64,000 nt of DNA from JAGQYH01 sp041393015 (GTDB taxonomy: Bacteria; Bacteroidota; Bacteroidia; Chitinophagales; JADIYW01). The notes below the pieces were generated by a model. That model saw nothing but the letters and a program-made list of their open reading frames with translations. It was not told the DNA's origin and searched no databases. Positions 37,254 to 45,548 of the stretch are shown piece by piece. Position 1 is the stretch's first letter; every line of letters starts with the position of its first letter. Both the position numbers and the translations under genes were made by a program. The DNA lies in NCBI GenBank assembly GCA_041393015.1, contig JAWKKV010000006.1, forward strand, positions 1-64,000, in the 5' to 3' direction.

Positions 37254-38165
37254 ATGAAAAAAGTCAGTTTAATATTCCTGGTCATCATAGTTTTTATATC
37301 TAGTTGTCATCAAGATAAAATCGATACTAAGTTTGATATAGAAGGGCATAGAGGCGCAAGAGGTTATTTGCCTGAAAACTCCTTAGAAGGGTTTAAAAAA
37401 GCCATTGAAATGGGTGTCACCACGCTGGAAATGGACGTCGTTATTACCAAAGACAAACAAGTTATTTTATCTCATGAACCATGGATCTCTCCCACCATTT
37501 GTTTAGATAGTGCCGGCCATACAATTGCAGATTCGCTTAAACATTTTTGGAATATTTACGAACTGACTTATGAAGAAGTTACTCTTTTTCATTGTGGTAG
37601 TTTCCCTCACAACAATTTCCCTGATCAAAAGCAAATTCCACATGCTAAGCCTCTATTGAAAGAGGTCATTCATTTGACTGAAAGCATGAGCTTAAAAGAA
37701 GGCTTTAAACCTCTCCAATATAATATTGAGATTAAAAGTCGAATTGAAGGGGATGATATTTACCATCCTAAACCTGAAGAATATGTTAACTTGGTAATGA
37801 CTGAAATTAAACAAGCAAAAGTAGAAGATAGAACGATTATTCAATCATTCGACCCAAGAGCATTAATGTTTGTAAATGACAATTATCCTGGCATTAAAAC
37901 AGCTTACCTCACTGAAAACCAACTGGGCTTTCAACATAACTTATCTAGGTTGGATTATAAGCCTACTATTTTTAGTCCTGATAAAATATTTGTTACACAA
38001 GCTATGGTTGATTTCTTCCATAAGGAAGGTATACAAGTGATTCCTTGGACGGTAAACGACACCTCTAAAATGCAAGAATTAATTGATTTAGGCGTGGATG
38101 GAATCATTACAGATTATCCGGATAGATTGGTGAGAATAGTTAATCGACATTCTAAAACAAACTGA
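37254..38165 (+). CDS. Glycerophosphodiester phosphodiesterase, lipoprotein
   Basis: 303 residues. The signal peptide KKVSLIFLVIIVFIS ends at lipobox SSC, so it is membrane-anchored, probably facing the periplasm. The GDPD TIM-barrel motifs are all present: EGHRGARGYLPENSLEGF (catalytic His, Arg, Glu), TLEMDVVITKD (metal-binding Glu and Asp), LSHEPW (second catalytic His), YNIEIKSR and VIPWTVND with DGIITDYPD. By family it splits glycerophosphodiesters into glycerol-3-phosphate and alcohol. It is translated with the TPMT-like methyltransferase one base upstream. Confidence 0.93.
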   Translation: MKKVSLIFLVIIVFISSCHQDKIDTKFDIEGHRGARGYLPENSLEGFKKAIEMGVTTLEMDVVITKDKQVILSHEPWISPTICLDSAGHTIADSLKHFWNIYELTYEEVTLFHCGSFPHNNFPDQKQIPHAKPLLKEVIHLTESMSLKEGFKPLQYNIEIKSRIEGDDIYHPKPEEYVNLVMTEIKQAKVEDRTIIQSFDPRALMFVNDNYPGIKTAYLTENQLGFQHNLSRLDYKPTIFSPDKIFVTQAMVDFFHKEGIQVIPWTVNDTSKMQELIDLGVDGIITDYPDRLVRIVNRHSKTN

Positions 38166-38169
38166 ATTT

Positions 38170-38799
38170 CTATTTCACATCTTGGGTAAACAAGTCAACA
38201 TTTAATTCAATTATTGTTTTTATAAAAATGAAAAACAATACAAAAGCTAATGAAGACCCTAAAATCATTAAAATACCGCTTCCGATAATTACTACAAATT
38301 GTTGCACGAAAATTCGCGGATAAGGTTCCATCAAAATTTTCTGAAATGTTTTTCCTTCATAAGCATCATCGATAAAAATATATTTAATTAACGAATAGAA
38401 GTTAATAATAAAAAAGGCTATAACTAGCCATCTATTTTCTCCCCCTAAATAATCGTTTATAGAAGTAAAAGTTTTTATAAAACTCCCAGATTTCATTGGT
38501 AAAATGAGCATGGTTTGTATAAAAAGGAAAAAACCAAAATGAAACATAAAAAATAAAACGGTTGCAATAGTACCGACTAAACCAGGAGCACCTTCAACTT
38601 TTATCCTATTTGTATGATCAAGATGCCCAATGATAAACAGCTTAAAAACATGATATATTGCAATTATAACCGTTTCAATAATATATAAGATAAAGACGCC
38701 TAAACCATCCCATTTAAAAACTATTGTAGCAATAAGCAACAATAAATTAGATACTAAAATAGAAACTACTGAAGAATTTCGAAATGAGATCCATTTCAT
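38170..38799 (-). CDS. DUF6498-like integral membrane protein
   Basis: 209 residues with about five transmembrane segments (near 12–28, 33–53, 74–98, 123–140 and 163–195). LFIIGHLDHTNR and LFFMFHFGFFLFIQTMLI after the second helix, and IFVQQFVVIIGSGILMILGS near the end, resemble the DUF6498 family. No enzymatic motif is visible. The gene is single, convergent with the GDPD gene (4-bp gap), and has 216 bp of AT-rich DNA upstream with nothing recognisable. Confidence 0.75.
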   Translation of the reverse strand: MKWISFRNSSVVSILVSNLLLLIATIVFKWDGLGVFILYIIETVIIAIYHVFKLFIIGHLDHTNRIKVEGAPGLVGTIATVLFFMFHFGFFLFIQTMLILPMKSGSFIKTFTSINDYLGGENRWLVIAFFIINFYSLIKYIFIDDAYEGKTFQKILMEPYPRIFVQQFVVIIGSGILMILGSSLAFVLFFIFIKTIIELNVDLFTQDVK

Positions 38800-39015
38800 T
38801 TAGTGATGATTAAAGGGTTTTAAAAAGACTGTAAAATTAAATCGGAAATTATTCAAAACATATAAGAAAGTCAAAATAAATAGATGTTCACTACTTAAAA
38901 CCTATTCATTGAAACGTTAACTACTCCATCCATCAACTATGTTGTTATGGTATTTTTGAAGAAACGAATACTAATTTCATTTATAAAGATTGAAAATTGC
39001 GGTAAGATTATTCCA

Positions 39016-39966
39016 CTAATTTTCAGTAGCTGTCAATTGAGAGTATCCCCAGAAAGATTCTAAATCCTTCATTAATCTGGCAGAATTTTCTATCATTGGA
39101 ACATGACCCGTTCCTTCATAAATCAACAACTTACTTCCTTCTATATCTCTATTAAATTTATAAGCATGTTCTACAGGTACAATAGCATCTTTATCGCCCC
39201 AAACAATTAAGGTTGGTACATGAATATTAGAAATTCTTGTTGAATCAGGCGCTTGACCTGAATTACCTAACATAGCTACTACTTGTAAATTACCTTCCTT
39301 ATTCACCAAATCATGAAAAGCCTCTAATCTACTTTTCTCTACTTTTGATGGATCGCCCATACACCTTTTGGCTGCTGCTGCTGACATAAATCTAGGAATG
39401 CCTTTCTTAGCTATAAAGGTAAAAACTTGAGTTCTTGTCAACTTTATAAAAAAAGCATTTAAGTCTTCAACACTATATCCTGCTGCATTTAACAATACTA
39501 GATCTTTTACTCTGTCTTCATTTCTAAGCGCGGTTTCCCAAGCTAAAAATCCACCTAATGAATTGCCTACTAGATGAATAGAGTCTAAGTCTAATGTTTC
39601 AATAATGGTTTTTGTAAAATCTGTATATAATGCAATAAAATCTTCATCTTTAGCTACTTCAGGAAATTGCGACAAGCCTAAACCCGGTAAATCAGGAATA
39701 ATTAACCTATAGCCTTCCGGAAATTCATCTACTAATTTATTCCAGTTGGTGAAAGATCCTGCATATCCGTGCAACAACATCACTGTTGGTCCTTCCCCCA
39801 TATCTACATAATGCAACTTGATTCCTTTCCACTCTAAAAAGTGAGAATATTCTGTTTGATATTTAGCAACCGCAGCTTCGTATGGAATATTATTATCCTT
39901 TCTAAAAATAATAATGCAAGCTAAAATTAAGACGATAGTAGTAAAGAAAATTAAAACTTTTTTCAT
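39016..39966 (-). CDS. Alpha/beta hydrolase, membrane-anchored or exported
   Basis: 316 residues. One N-terminal hydrophobic segment (KKVLIFFTTIVLILACIIIF) is either an uncleaved anchor or a signal peptide. The hydrolase fold shows the oxyanion motif MLLHGYAGS, the nucleophile elbow LVGNSLGGFLAW (Ser), the acid in LIVWGDKDAIVP and the His in YEGTGHVPMIE. The substrate cannot be inferred; such proteins include lipases, esterases and meta-cleavage-type hydrolases. Monocistronic on the minus strand. Confidence 0.88.
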   Translation of the reverse strand: MKKVLIFFTTIVLILACIIIFRKDNNIPYEAAVAKYQTEYSHFLEWKGIKLHYVDMGEGPTVMLLHGYAGSFTNWNKLVDEFPEGYRLIIPDLPGLGLSQFPEVAKDEDFIALYTDFTKTIIETLDLDSIHLVGNSLGGFLAWETALRNEDRVKDLVLLNAAGYSVEDLNAFFIKLTRTQVFTFIAKKGIPRFMSAAAAKRCMGDPSKVEKSRLEAFHDLVNKEGNLQVVAMLGNSGQAPDSTRISNIHVPTLIVWGDKDAIVPVEHAYKFNRDIEGSKLLIYEGTGHVPMIENSARLMKDLESFWGYSQLTATEN

Positions 39967-40121
39967 AATAATAGTAAGATACGAAATAGGAATGATGTGT
40001 TGAGAACGTAAATACTCACTTATCGTCTTTCCTAAGCTTTTTTAATATTATCTTATTGTTTGATGGAATTTTTCATTTGCTTGTCTTATCATCAGTAACA
40101 TTCGGAAAAGAAAACAAATGA

Positions 40122-40202
40122 CCTTTCAGCGTGCGATAGCTCCTGAAAGAGTCGTTTTTGAAAGAAAAGAATACGCTTTCAGGTCTTGCAGACGCTGAAA
40201 GG
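40122..40202. repeat. Nested inverted repeat downstream of the AckA–PduL gene
   Basis: The outer arms CCTTTCAGCGT (40122–40132) and ACGCTGAAAGG (40192–40202) are perfect 11-bp complements. Inside, CCTGAAAG (40142–40149) and CTTTCAGG (40176–40183) pair over 8 bp. The whole could fold as an 81-bp two-tier hairpin. There is no T-tract, so it is not a standard terminator. It starts 11 bp after the AckA–PduL stop. Confidence 0.5.
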
Positions 40203-40212
40203 AATTCTTCCA

Positions 40213-42033
40213 TCAAGATACAAAATGGACATTCTTTTTCTTAAGCATAGCTTCGCCTTCTGTGCTCACTAATGTTCCTTCTGCACCACTTGATAACTCT
40301 GCCGCGTTACCTTCATCTGTATCTATATGCATTTCCAATTTGTATTTTGGTGACACTCGAATCATCACATTGCCAAAGGTTAAACCTCTTCCATTGCTTT
40401 TCACCTCTACATCTACAACATCCATATCTGACACTTGAAAACGCTCTGCATCTTCTGGTGTCATATGAATATGTCGCCAAGCGCAAATAACACCATCCTT
40501 TAAAAAAGCCTTTCCTTCCGGCCCCACTAAGGTACAACCCGGCGTATTTTCTGTATGTCCGGATTGTCTAATGGGCGCATCTATCCCTAAAAAAAACTCA
40601 TCTGTTCTGCTGATTTCAACCTGATCTTTTGATCTTGTTGGCCCTAATATTCTCACTCGTTCAATTTGATTTTTCGGACCGACAATGGTTACTTTTTCAT
40701 TGCAGGCAAACTGTCCCGGCTGAGACAGTGGCTTATATTTTGTTAACTGATAGCCCTTTCCAAAAAGTTGCTCAACAGTTGCTTGCGTTAAGTGAACATG
40801 GCGTGCTGAAATTGCAATAGGAATACTCAAATCTATATTGACTTTATCCATTTCCAATATCAATTTGGCACTACTTCTGGCAATCGCTAATTGCTCATCT
40901 GTAGCTATTGCCAGCAACTTTACTCTACTATAATCTGATGAAAATTCAATTACATGTTCATCATCTGACAAACGCACATCACGATTTTTATCTTCATCCA
41001 AAACGGCCCCTAAAAAGTCTAATCTTTGGCAAACTCTATGACGAACCACAGCGCTATTCTCTCCAATTCCACCGGTAAAAATGATGGCATCTACACCGCC
41101 CATAACGGTAGCATATGCACCAATATATTTTCTAATTTGATGAGAGAAAACATTCAATGCTAATCGGCAATCGGCATCACCTTCTGATGATTTTTCAATA
41201 ATATCACGCATGTCATTTCCAATACCTGACAACCCTTTTAAGCCGCATTCCTTATTTAAAAAAACATCTAATTCTTCAGCTGTCCAATTTTCATTTTTCA
41301 AAAGGTGAATTAAAATTCCAGGATCAATATCTCCTACCCTTGTTCCCATCACTAATCCTTCCAAAGGCGTCATACCCATGCTGGTTTCCACAGAACGACC
41401 ATATTCTACCGCCGCCATACTGCATCCATTTCCTAAATGACAGGTAATCAATCTCAAAGCTCTTGTCTCCGTTTTTAAGAAACGAGCAGCTCTATTGGCT
41501 ACAAATTCATGACTAGTACCATGAAAGCCATATCTTCTAATACCATTTCTCTCTGCTACTGTTTTATCAATGGCATAAGTTTGAGCTCTTGTAGAAAGTG
41601 TTTGATGAAATGCCGTATCAAAAATAGCAATGTGTGGAATATCAGGATAAAACTGTTTAGCTACTTTAATTCCTAACAAATTAAGAGGATTGTGTAAAGG
41701 TGCTAAAGCAGAAAACTCATCTATTCTTTCTATAACTTTATCATCAATAATTACCGGACCATCAAAATCGCCACCACCATGGGCGACTCGATGACCAACG
41801 CCACTAATTTGAATATTTTTAGCATGATCAACTAAAGATTGGATAGCGTAGGTCAATATTTCTTCAAAATTTTTCCCTTCACAAGGAATGGGTTGTTCTT
41901 CGCCATCATAAATAATTTGTGGATTATCCGTGATTCGCTCCACTTTTAAAGACAAAGACCTTTTGCCGCTTATACTTTCAATAATTTCTGCTTTAATGGA
42001 AGAGCTTCCGCAATTGATAACTAATAGATTCAT
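40213..42033 (-). CDS. ackA: Acetate kinase fused to PduL-type phosphotransacylase
   Basis: 606 residues, two enzymes. Residues 1–~393 are a complete acetate/propionate kinase: LLVINCGSSSIKAEI, GHRVAHGGG, FDTAFHQT, RRYGFHGTSHEFV, HLGNGCSMAA, MGTRVGDIDPG and FTGGIGENSAVVR. Residues ~400–600 are a PduL-type phosphate acyltransferase with the paired His motifs ISARHVHLT (~410–416) and CAWRHIHMTPEDAERF (~517), and MHIDTDEGNAAEL near the end. By family the PduL part makes acyl phosphate from acyl-CoA and the kinase part makes ATP and acetate or propionate from it, so one chain runs both steps. No encapsulation peptide or microcompartment gene is nearby. Kinases of this family usually end near 400 residues. 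Confidence 0.92.
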   Translation of the reverse strand: MNLLVINCGSSSIKAEIIESISGKRSLSLKVERITDNPQIIYDGEEQPIPCEGKNFEEILTYAIQSLVDHAKNIQISGVGHRVAHGGGDFDGPVIIDDKVIERIDEFSALAPLHNPLNLLGIKVAKQFYPDIPHIAIFDTAFHQTLSTRAQTYAIDKTVAERNGIRRYGFHGTSHEFVANRAARFLKTETRALRLITCHLGNGCSMAAVEYGRSVETSMGMTPLEGLVMGTRVGDIDPGILIHLLKNENWTAEELDVFLNKECGLKGLSGIGNDMRDIIEKSSEGDADCRLALNVFSHQIRKYIGAYATVMGGVDAIIFTGGIGENSAVVRHRVCQRLDFLGAVLDEDKNRDVRLSDDEHVIEFSSDYSRVKLLAIATDEQLAIARSSAKLILEMDKVNIDLSIPIAISARHVHLTQATVEQLFGKGYQLTKYKPLSQPGQFACNEKVTIVGPKNQIERVRILGPTRSKDQVEISRTDEFFLGIDAPIRQSGHTENTPGCTLVGPEGKAFLKDGVICAWRHIHMTPEDAERFQVSDMDVVDVEVKSNGRGLTFGNVMIRVSPKYKLEMHIDTDEGNAAELSSGAEGTLVSTEGEAMLKKKNVHFVS

Positions 42034-42122
42034 GATTACATTTTAGAATAGGCTGCAAAATAATTAAAAGCATTTAAAATGCCTTACTATACAAATTCCA
42101 AAATCAAACTATATTTATAACT

Positions 42123-42941
42123 ATGGAGAAATTGAAACCAGAATTAGGCATTGTTCAAGAAACCTTACTAATGCCATTAATTGGAAGAGTGGAGATCAGT
42201 AAAAAACATCCTGATTTTTTTAAAGATGAGAAAGCGGAGGAAATTTTTAAAAAACTAGATTTCAATAAAGGTCGTGCTCGAAGAACAATGGGCGAAGCTG
42301 GATTATTGAGTATGGCCGTTCGTGCGATTAAATTAGATCAGGCGATAAAAGATTTTGTCTATTATCACCCTAAGGCCACGATACTAAATGTGGGTGCCGG
42401 ATTGGATACTGCTTTTTGGCGAGTGGATAATGGTCAGATCAAATGGATTGACTTAGATTTACCAGATTCTATTGCATTAAGAGAACAATTTCTTCCTCCT
42501 TCTGAGAGGAATATCCACTTGGCTAAATCTATTTTTGACTATTCCTGGATAGATGATATTGGAGACGTTTCCAATGGTTTGTTTATTCAAGTACCTGGCG
42601 TTTTCCCTTATATTGATAAAGCAACAATTCAAGAGTTTTTTCAAACGGTTCCTCAACAATTAAAAGATGCAGAGATTATATTTGATGTGGTTTCCACTAG
42701 TGGCAGATTTTGGGTAACGCAAGCCATTAAAATGATTGGTATGAAAGAAGCAGAACTAAAATGGGGCATTAACAATGCTAAAGAAATTGTGAAATGGTCA
42801 AAGCATATTGAGATTGTGAAGCAAGAGAGTTACTTCGATCATATAGATATGGATTTACGGTTTTTTCCAACGACTAACATGGCCATGGTGATTAATAAAC
42901 TTGTAAAAATTGGACAGTTTTATCATTTGAAGTTTGTATAG
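42123..42941 (+). CDS. Class I SAM-dependent methyltransferase (leucine carboxyl methyltransferase-like)
   Basis: 272 residues. FFKDEKAEEIFKKLDF, then ATILNVGAGLDTAFWRVD (SAM-binding motif I with the GLDT of the LCM/PPM family) and IKWIDLDLPDSIALREQFLP (motif II acidic pair) identify the PF04072-like family. A VFPYIDKATIQEFFQTVPQQ segment follows. Substrate unknown. Divergent from the AckA–PduL gene with 89 bp between. The next 228 bp hold a perfect hairpin at 43032–43051 (TTTGCCGC/GCGGCAAA). Confidence 0.85.
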   Translation: MEKLKPELGIVQETLLMPLIGRVEISKKHPDFFKDEKAEEIFKKLDFNKGRARRTMGEAGLLSMAVRAIKLDQAIKDFVYYHPKATILNVGAGLDTAFWRVDNGQIKWIDLDLPDSIALREQFLPPSERNIHLAKSIFDYSWIDDIGDVSNGLFIQVPGVFPYIDKATIQEFFQTVPQQLKDAEIIFDVVSTSGRFWVTQAIKMIGMKEAELKWGINNAKEIVKWSKHIEIVKQESYFDHIDMDLRFFPTTNMAMVINKLVKIGQFYHLKFV

Positions 42942-43031
42942 AAAAAGAGACACTGATTTCACAAATTATCACAGATACTATATTTGATTAGCACAGCTAA
43001 TTTTCAGGGCAAATTCAATTTCAAAGATTAG

Positions 43032-43051
43032 TTTGCCGCTTTGGCGGCAAA
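43032..43051. repeat. Short GC-rich hairpin in AT-rich spacer
   Basis: TTTGCCGCTTTGGCGGCAAA is a perfect 8-bp stem with a TTTG loop. It is followed by a weaker CAAGCG/CGCTTG hairpin (43076–43090). It lies between the convergent methyltransferase and hydrolase genes; no T-tract follows on either strand. Confidence 0.4.
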
Positions 43052-43169
43052 AATCACTTGAATACCGCACTAGTTCAAGCGTCTCGCTTGGACTTTTCAA
43101 ACAACCGAGAAACTTAATCGACAAAATGTATTTTTCCTACTATTCATACCCTCCTTCGGCATCCGTTGC

Positions 43170-44012
43170 TTAATCTAGTTTCTCCAAAAGCAACTCCTTT
43201 ACAAATTCAAAATCCGTCCAGATCATAATATGGTTCATGCCCTTTTTAGTTTTAAATTCTAAAGGAGCATTATCCAATTCTTTCTGTAAGAATGCCACAT
43301 TTTCAAAGGGGACTATATGGTCCTTTTTGCCATGCATTATGGTTACCGGACAAGTAATTTTCGACCAATCGTTTACTAACTCTATTAAGGCCGTTTCATG
43401 AGATAATTTCTCATCAAAAGCTACTTGTATAGCTGGACTAAACAAATATTTAAGTGGTGATTTCCCAAATGCTTTTGGTAGAAATTGCTTTTCATTATCG
43501 GGATCAATCGCCGGTGCTAATAAAATCAACTGTTTTACTTTATGAGGATAATACATGGCAATAGCAGCTGCTACCGGCCCACCGAAAGAATGTCCTACAA
43601 CAATAGAACTGTCTTCAATTACTTGTTGAACTTGATTCGCTTGTTCGATAATCGATTTTTCTGATTGTCCATAGTTCGAATAACCATAACCCGGTCGATC
43701 AACAGCTCGCATATTTGATTTCTCTAATAAATCTTTATCCCATAAATAGGTTTTAAAATCTCTGGCAGAACCTGGTGCGCCATGAATAAAAAACAATGGT
43801 TGATTATTGCTATTTCCAGTTTCAATATAATGGATTTGCTTTTCATTCTTCTTAAAGATATTTGTAGTTACTTCTACATCTTTCTTAGTAAATTTCTTTT
43901 CGTATTTTTTATCCGACCAACGGAAATCCATCACTTTTAAAGTGATTAGAATGGTTATGAGTAATAATAACATTACTATTCCTACTCCTTTCAAAATTTT
44001 CTTTATCATCAT
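43170..44012 (-). CDS. Alpha/beta hydrolase
   Basis: 280 residues. One N-terminal transmembrane or signal segment (GVGIVMLLLLITILITLKV). PLFFIHGAPGSARDF is the oxyanion region, VVGHSFGGPVAAAIAM the nucleophile elbow with Ser, TIMHGKKDHIVPFENV the acid and KGMNHIMIW the His. A short lid of ~35 residues is present. It is only distantly similar to the hydrolase at 39016–39966, so the two are not recent duplicates. Substrate unknown. Monocistronic. Confidence 0.88.
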   Translation of the reverse strand: MMIKKILKGVGIVMLLLLITILITLKVMDFRWSDKKYEKKFTKKDVEVTTNIFKKNEKQIHYIETGNSNNQPLFFIHGAPGSARDFKTYLWDKDLLEKSNMRAVDRPGYGYSNYGQSEKSIIEQANQVQQVIEDSSIVVGHSFGGPVAAAIAMYYPHKVKQLILLAPAIDPDNEKQFLPKAFGKSPLKYLFSPAIQVAFDEKLSHETALIELVNDWSKITCPVTIMHGKKDHIVPFENVAFLQKELDNAPLEFKTKKGMNHIMIWTDFEFVKELLLEKLD

Positions 44013-44078
44013 TTAGTTACCTTACTTTTTCTGATAGATTCTTCGCTTTGCTCAGAAGTTACAAAAAATTCTGGCTGT

Positions 44079-44272
44079 ATTTAAGAAGTCTGAAAAACAA
44101 CGACAATGTTTATTTTGCCCGCAGCCAAGTATTCACACCTCTGATATTGTTGCTCAATTAATTTTAAAACCTAAAACTTAATTCAAAGAATTAAATATAT
44201 CAAAGTTCATCGTGGCTGCTTAGCTTCCTTCCCAACACTAAACCATTCTCGATTTTTCTAGACTTCTTAAAT
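44079..44272. mobile_element. MITE-like element with 13-bp perfect terminal inverted repeats
   Basis: ATTTAAGAAGTCT (44079–44091) and AGACTTCTTAAAT (44260–44272) are exact complements. The similarity continues inward imperfectly for about 20 more bases (GAAAAA, CGA, AATG, TTTA blocks on both arms), and a GCAGCCA block recurs further in. The element is 194 bp, non-coding, and lacks a clear target-site duplication. It may equally be a large regulatory hairpin. Confidence 0.4.
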
Positions 44273-44360
44273 AATGCCGTTCCTTATTGTAAAATGAGAA
44301 TTAAAATTATTGAAGATGTTATTTAAACTTCTAATAGTTTATAAGTTCAAGTAATTCCTA

Positions 44361-44368
44361 TATTTTTG
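44361..44368 (+). promoter_or_regulatory. Candidate −7 promoter element of hemB
   Basis: TATTTTTG fits TAnnTTTG and lies 14 bp before the hemB ATG, giving a very short leader. No TTG is found at the −33 spacing, so this is tentative. Confidence 0.35.
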
Positions 44369-44382
44369 AAAAAAATACAAAA

Positions 44383-45338
44383 ATGCTTTCAAGACCTAGA
44401 AGAAATAGACAGTCCGCAGCGATTAGAGATATGGTTCAAGAGACCAGATTATCGGTTAAAAATTTAGTTTATCCTTTGTTTTTGGTGGATGGAAAAAAGA
44501 TCAAGAATAAAATTCCATCTATGCCGGGTTGTTATCAATTCAGTCAGGATTTGATGATTCATGAAATTGAAGCTTGCATGAAAAAAGGCTTGAATTCTTT
44601 TGTTTTGTTTCCTGCAGTAGAAGACAGTTTAAAAAATACCAAAGGCACTTACGGCTATGATAAGAAGAATTTTTATCTGAAAACGATTAGTGCTATTAAA
44701 AAGGAATTACCGGAAGCTTGTTTGATAAGCGATATTGCGATGGATCCTTACAACAGTGATGGGCACGATGGTTTGGTAAGAAATGGCAGAATTTTAAACG
44801 ATGAAACCTTACCCATTTTAGCCAAATATGCGATTGCACAAGCAGAAGCGGGTATCGATATTTTAGGTCCATCGGATATGATGGATGGTAGAGTTGCTTA
44901 TTTAAGAGAAGAATTGGATGCTTATGGTTTTAGAGGCGTTGGTATTATGAGCTACACTGCAAAATATGCCAGTGCATTTTACGGTCCATTTAGAGATGCG
45001 TTAGATTCTGCTCCAAAGTCTGGAGATAAAAAGACTTATCAAATGAATCCAGCGAATAAATTGGAAGCCATTAGAGAAGCAGAATTGGATTACGCCGAAG
45101 GGGCCGACTATTTAATGGTAAAACCAGCCTTGGCGTATTTGGATATCATTCATACTTTAAAAGAAAACTTTGCATTGCCGATTGCGGCTTACAATGTGAG
45201 CGGTGAATACAGTATGGTAAAGCCGCCTGTGAAAAAGGCTGGTTAGAATATGATAAAGTAATGCGGAAATTTTGATAATTATAAAACGTCTTAGGAACGG
45301 ATATCATCTTAACTTATTTTTGCGAAGGATTATGCTAA
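44383..45338 (+). CDS. hemB: Porphobilinogen synthase HemB, frameshifted near the 3' end
   Basis: Condenses two 5-aminolevulinates to porphobilinogen in tetrapyrrole synthesis. The first 280 codons are intact: RPRRNRQSAAIRDMVQETRL, the metal/active-site loop SDIAMDPYNSDGHDG, Schiff-base Lys194 (SYTAKYASAFYGPFRDA) and Lys247 (YLMVKPALAYLD). At ~45221 the frame breaks, giving an early stop at 45246. The expected C-terminus continues in other frames: CEKGWLEYDKVMR (45228–45266), IIIKR, then GTDIILTYFCEG up to a stop at 45336–45338. Restoring about three single-base indels gives ~319 residues, the normal length. Both catalytic lysines lie before the break. HemB is normally essential, so sequence error is more likely than real loss. 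Confidence 0.85.
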
Positions 45339-45447
45339 TATGGAGGTGAGTTTTTGAAATGAGTGCCTAAAATGAGCTAGAGCCTGTCTACCGACAGGTA
45401 GATTACGAAGTGCCTAGAGTTTAAAAAATATTGAATAGTCAAAGAAT

Positions 45448-45547
45448 GCTCCAAGTGACATTCGCTAATCAAACATCTTCGATGTTATTGCCTCAATTAA
45501 CACTCGAAGCAGCTTAGTGGGAAGACTAAGGGCTAGTAGGCAGTTTT
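45448..45547. repeat. Dispersed intergenic repeat family A, copy 1
   Basis: The ~100-bp segment from GCTCCAAGTGACATTCGCTA through AACATCTTCGATGTT, CTCGAAGCA, GGAAGAC and GGGCTAG to GGCAGTTTTT recurs in the same orientation at 47326–47435. AACATCTTCGATGTT is an internal palindrome. This copy abuts the end of the protease remnant. Confidence 0.65.
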
Positions 45548-45548
45548 T

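Larger units (their letters stand above)
44013..44382. other. 370-bp intergenic region before hemB
   Basis: It contains a 194-bp segment bounded by perfect 13-bp inverted repeats (listed separately) and a −7-like element just upstream of hemB. No coding frame is convincing. Confidence 0.6.
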
